DNA from: Fimbriimonadia bacterium
GTDB lineage: Bacteria; Armatimonadota; Fimbriimonadia; Fimbriimonadales; Fimbriimonadaceae
DNA: 5,808 nt
NCBI GenBank assembly: GCA_029824495.1
Contig: JALGXY010000001.1
Location: 1-5,808 of the forward strand
Reading direction: 5' to 3'
Position numbers and translations under genes: made by a program. The notes beneath the pieces were generated by a model, which did not search any database, was not told where the DNA came from, and was given only the letters and a program-made list of their open reading frames with translations. Positions 4,247-5,808 of the stretch are shown in pieces (the stretch's first letter is position 1; each line of letters opens with the position of its first letter).

Positions 4247-5808
4247 CCTGAGCCAGCCGATCAGCAGCGCGATGTCTGTCGGACGAACGCCCGGAATTCG
4301 GGATGCCTGGCCGAGTGTACGTGGCTGAATTCGGTTCAGCTTTTCGCGGCTCTCGTAGCTCAACCCTTGGATGCTGTCGAAGCTGAAATCTTCAGGAATC
4401 GGCTTGTCTTCTAGGCTGGAGGCCAGGTCGGCCTCCATCTGCTGCTTCTGCAGATAGCCGTCGTAGATCGCCTGAATGCCGAGTTGCTCTCTAGCAGACT
4501 TCTCGACGGAGCCTGGAGACGTTGACGGCTCGGGCAAATTGAGTTCATCGCCAATCACCTCTACAATCTCCTCGGCCCGCGCCAGAGGGAAATCTGGGCG
4601 CTTCATGAGCTGCCAAGCGCTCGCCTTGTTTCGCACTGGGTCGATTCCGCGCTCCTTAAGCAGGGGATTGTGCGCTTGAAAAACAAACGTGTTTTGAAGC
4701 GACTCTCGGCCCCTATCAATCAGTTCGACCTTTTGGTTGAACCTCTCTTTTCTCAAATCGCAGGCGAGGCCGACTTCGACGGCCAACGGAGTCAGTCTCA
4801 GGTCGGCGTTGTCGTGTCTCAATAAGAGACGATGCTCAGCCCGTGCCGTCAGCATTCGGTACGGATCTTCGACACCCTTTGTAACGAGGTCGTCGATCAT
4901 GACCCCGATGAACGATGTCGATCGCTGCATGATCAACGGCTCTCGATCGAGCGTGCTGTGAGCCGCATTGATGCCGGCTACAATGCCCTGTCCAGCGGCC
5001 TCTTCATAGCCCGAAGTACCGTTGATCTGGCCGGCCAGATAGAGCCCTTTCAGGAGCTTCGACTCCAGCGTGGGATAGAGCTGCAGCGGGTCGGCCATGT
5101 CGTATTCGACCGCATATCCCGGGCGCATAATCTCAACCTGCTCCAGACCTTTGATCGTCTTAAGTGCCTCGAGCTGAACCTCCAATGGCATCGACGTCGA
5201 GAAGCCTTGTACATAGGTGGACTCGCCGTCCCATATCTCCTGCTCCAGGAAGATCGGGTGGCTGTCTTTGTCGGCAAATCGTACAACTTTATCTTCGACG
5301 CTCGGGCAGTAGCGCGGTCCAACACCCTCAATCTGACCGCTGAACATTGCACTCCTCTGCAGGTTGTTCTTCAGAACTTCGTGCGTTGCAGCATTGGTCC
5401 GGGTCTGCCAGGTCGGCACCAGTTCACCAAATGGTTGAATATTGTCGTGAAGAAAGCTGAGTGGACCAGCTTCCGGCTCGCTCGGCATGACGTCGGTCTT
5501 TGACAGATTTACTGATGAGAGCTTGATCCGTGGCGTCGTGCCGGTCTTGAATCGCCGCAGGTTGACGCCAAGATCGCGCAGGAAATCGGAAAGGCTGACA
5601 ACCGCTTCGTCGCCGACTCGCCCACCCTGCTTCTGGTTGGAACCTTCGTGGCAGAGCCCGTTCAAAAATGTGCCTGAAGTGATCACAGCAGCCCGGGCCG
5701 CAAACTGCGTCTCCTCAGCATCCACCAACGCCCTCACGCCTGAAACTGCGCCACCAGAGCTTAAAATGTCGAGAACCTGACCTTCGATCACGGTCAGATT
5801 TGGCTCGC
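4223..5808 (-). CDS. mnmG: tRNA uridine-5-carboxymethylaminomethyl modification enzyme MnmG/GidA (N-terminus beyond window)
   Basis: This frame codes for 527 residues ending in TAG at 4223 and remains open at the right edge. Family members are about 620-630 residues, so roughly 100-115 N-terminal residues, including the FAD-binding GxGxxG loop, are missing from the window, not from the gene. MnmG with MnmE uses FAD, GTP and a methylene-tetrahydrofolate carbon to place the (carboxymethyl)aminomethyl group on wobble uridine U34 of certain tRNAs in the cytoplasm. Counting from the GTG at 5791, which is internal and not the start, landmarks are SGTFLNG (39-45), RRFKTGTTPRI (79-89), the first family signature GPRYCPSVEDKVVRF (158-172) with the conserved Cys162, RPGYAVEYD (223-231), the second signature opening AGQINGTSGYEEAAGQG (253-269), and EDPYRMLTARAEHRLLLRHDNADLRLT (308-334). 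The C-terminal helical MnmE/tRNA-interaction domain is complete (IYDGYLQKQ, then LGQASRIPGVRPTDIALLIGWL). Residues look intact. The gene is convergent with and overlaps the MarC gene. Confidence 0.97.
   Translation of the reverse strand, partial: EPNLTVIEGQVLDILSSGGAVSGVRALVDAEETQFAARAAVITSGTFLNGLCHEGSNQKQGGRVGDEAVVSLSDFLRDLGVNLRRFKTGTTPRIKLSSVNLSKTDVMPSEPEAGPLSFLHDNIQPFGELVPTWQTRTNAATHEVLKNNLQRSAMFSGQIEGVGPRYCPSVEDKVVRFADKDSHPIFLEQEIWDGESTYVQGFSTSMPLEVQLEALKTIKGLEQVEIMRPGYAVEYDMADPLQLYPTLESKLLKGLYLAGQINGTSGYEEAAGQGIVAGINAAHSTLDREPLIMQRSTSFIGVMIDDLVTKGVEDPYRMLTARAEHRLLLRHDNADLRLTPLAVEVGLACDLRKERFNQKVELIDRGRESLQNTFVFQAHNPLLKERGIDPVRNKASAWQLMKRPDFPLARAEEIVEVIGDELNLPEPSTSPGSVEKSAREQLGIQAIYDGYLQKQQMEADLASSLEDKPIPEDFSFDSIQGLSYESREKLNRIQPRTLGQASRIPGVRPTDIALLIGWLRSKTRAAS

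Noticed and set aside
4832..5503. Plus-strand frame of 223 codons
   Set aside because: It is antisense to mnmG, whose family signatures are intact throughout, so it is a shadow despite its length.
1..5808. Mobile element, CRISPR array, tRNA or rRNA
   Set aside because: No terminal repeats, transposase or integrase motifs, regularly spaced repeats, or tRNA cloverleaf landmarks were noticed on either strand.

Overview
This is a compact bacterial chromosome segment with short gaps, small gene overlaps and moderately GC-rich coding DNA. It holds seven or eight protein genes and no visible RNA gene, insertion sequence or CRISPR array. YifB/ComM and MnmG mark it as ordinary bacterial chromosome. 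The phylum cannot be fixed from the sequence alone. The proteins look like those of a free-living Gram-negative-type lineage distant from the usual model species.

Left part (1-1299, minus strand). Read in the direction of transcription, there is a small antitoxin-like gene (1299-1018), an overlapping ParE/RelE-family toxin with a GTG start and strong Shine-Dalgarno (1042-719), and a conserved protein of unknown function that begins 9 nt after the toxin stop (709-329). After a 125-nt gap comes the N-terminal part of a probable cyclic-nucleotide-binding protein that runs off the left edge. The first three genes look like one operon. A 24-nt interrupted inverted repeat (1312-1335) covers the likely -10 element of this operon and is a good candidate for the autoregulatory operator.

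Middle part (1339-3369, plus strand). A GNAT-family N-acetyltransferase with a GTG start is divergent from the antitoxin across only 39 nt. It is followed 27 nt later by a full-length yifB/comM-type Mg-chelatase-like AAA+ ATPase. The 178-nt gap after yifB carries a strong nested hairpin (3378-3441) that probably ends the transcript, followed by an AT-richer stretch that should contain the start signals of the next gene.

Right part (3548-5808). A MarC-family six-helix membrane protein (plus strand) meets mnmG (minus strand, 5' end cut by the window) tail to tail with a 24-bp overlap of coding sequence.

Functionally this is a mixture: a toxin-antitoxin unit with an extra gene, a probable DNA-processing ATPase, a membrane protein and a core tRNA-modification enzyme. 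Nothing here is clearly a new system. The best leads are the third gene coupled to the toxin-antitoxin pair, the operator squeezed into the divergent promoter region, and the structured RNA element after yifB.
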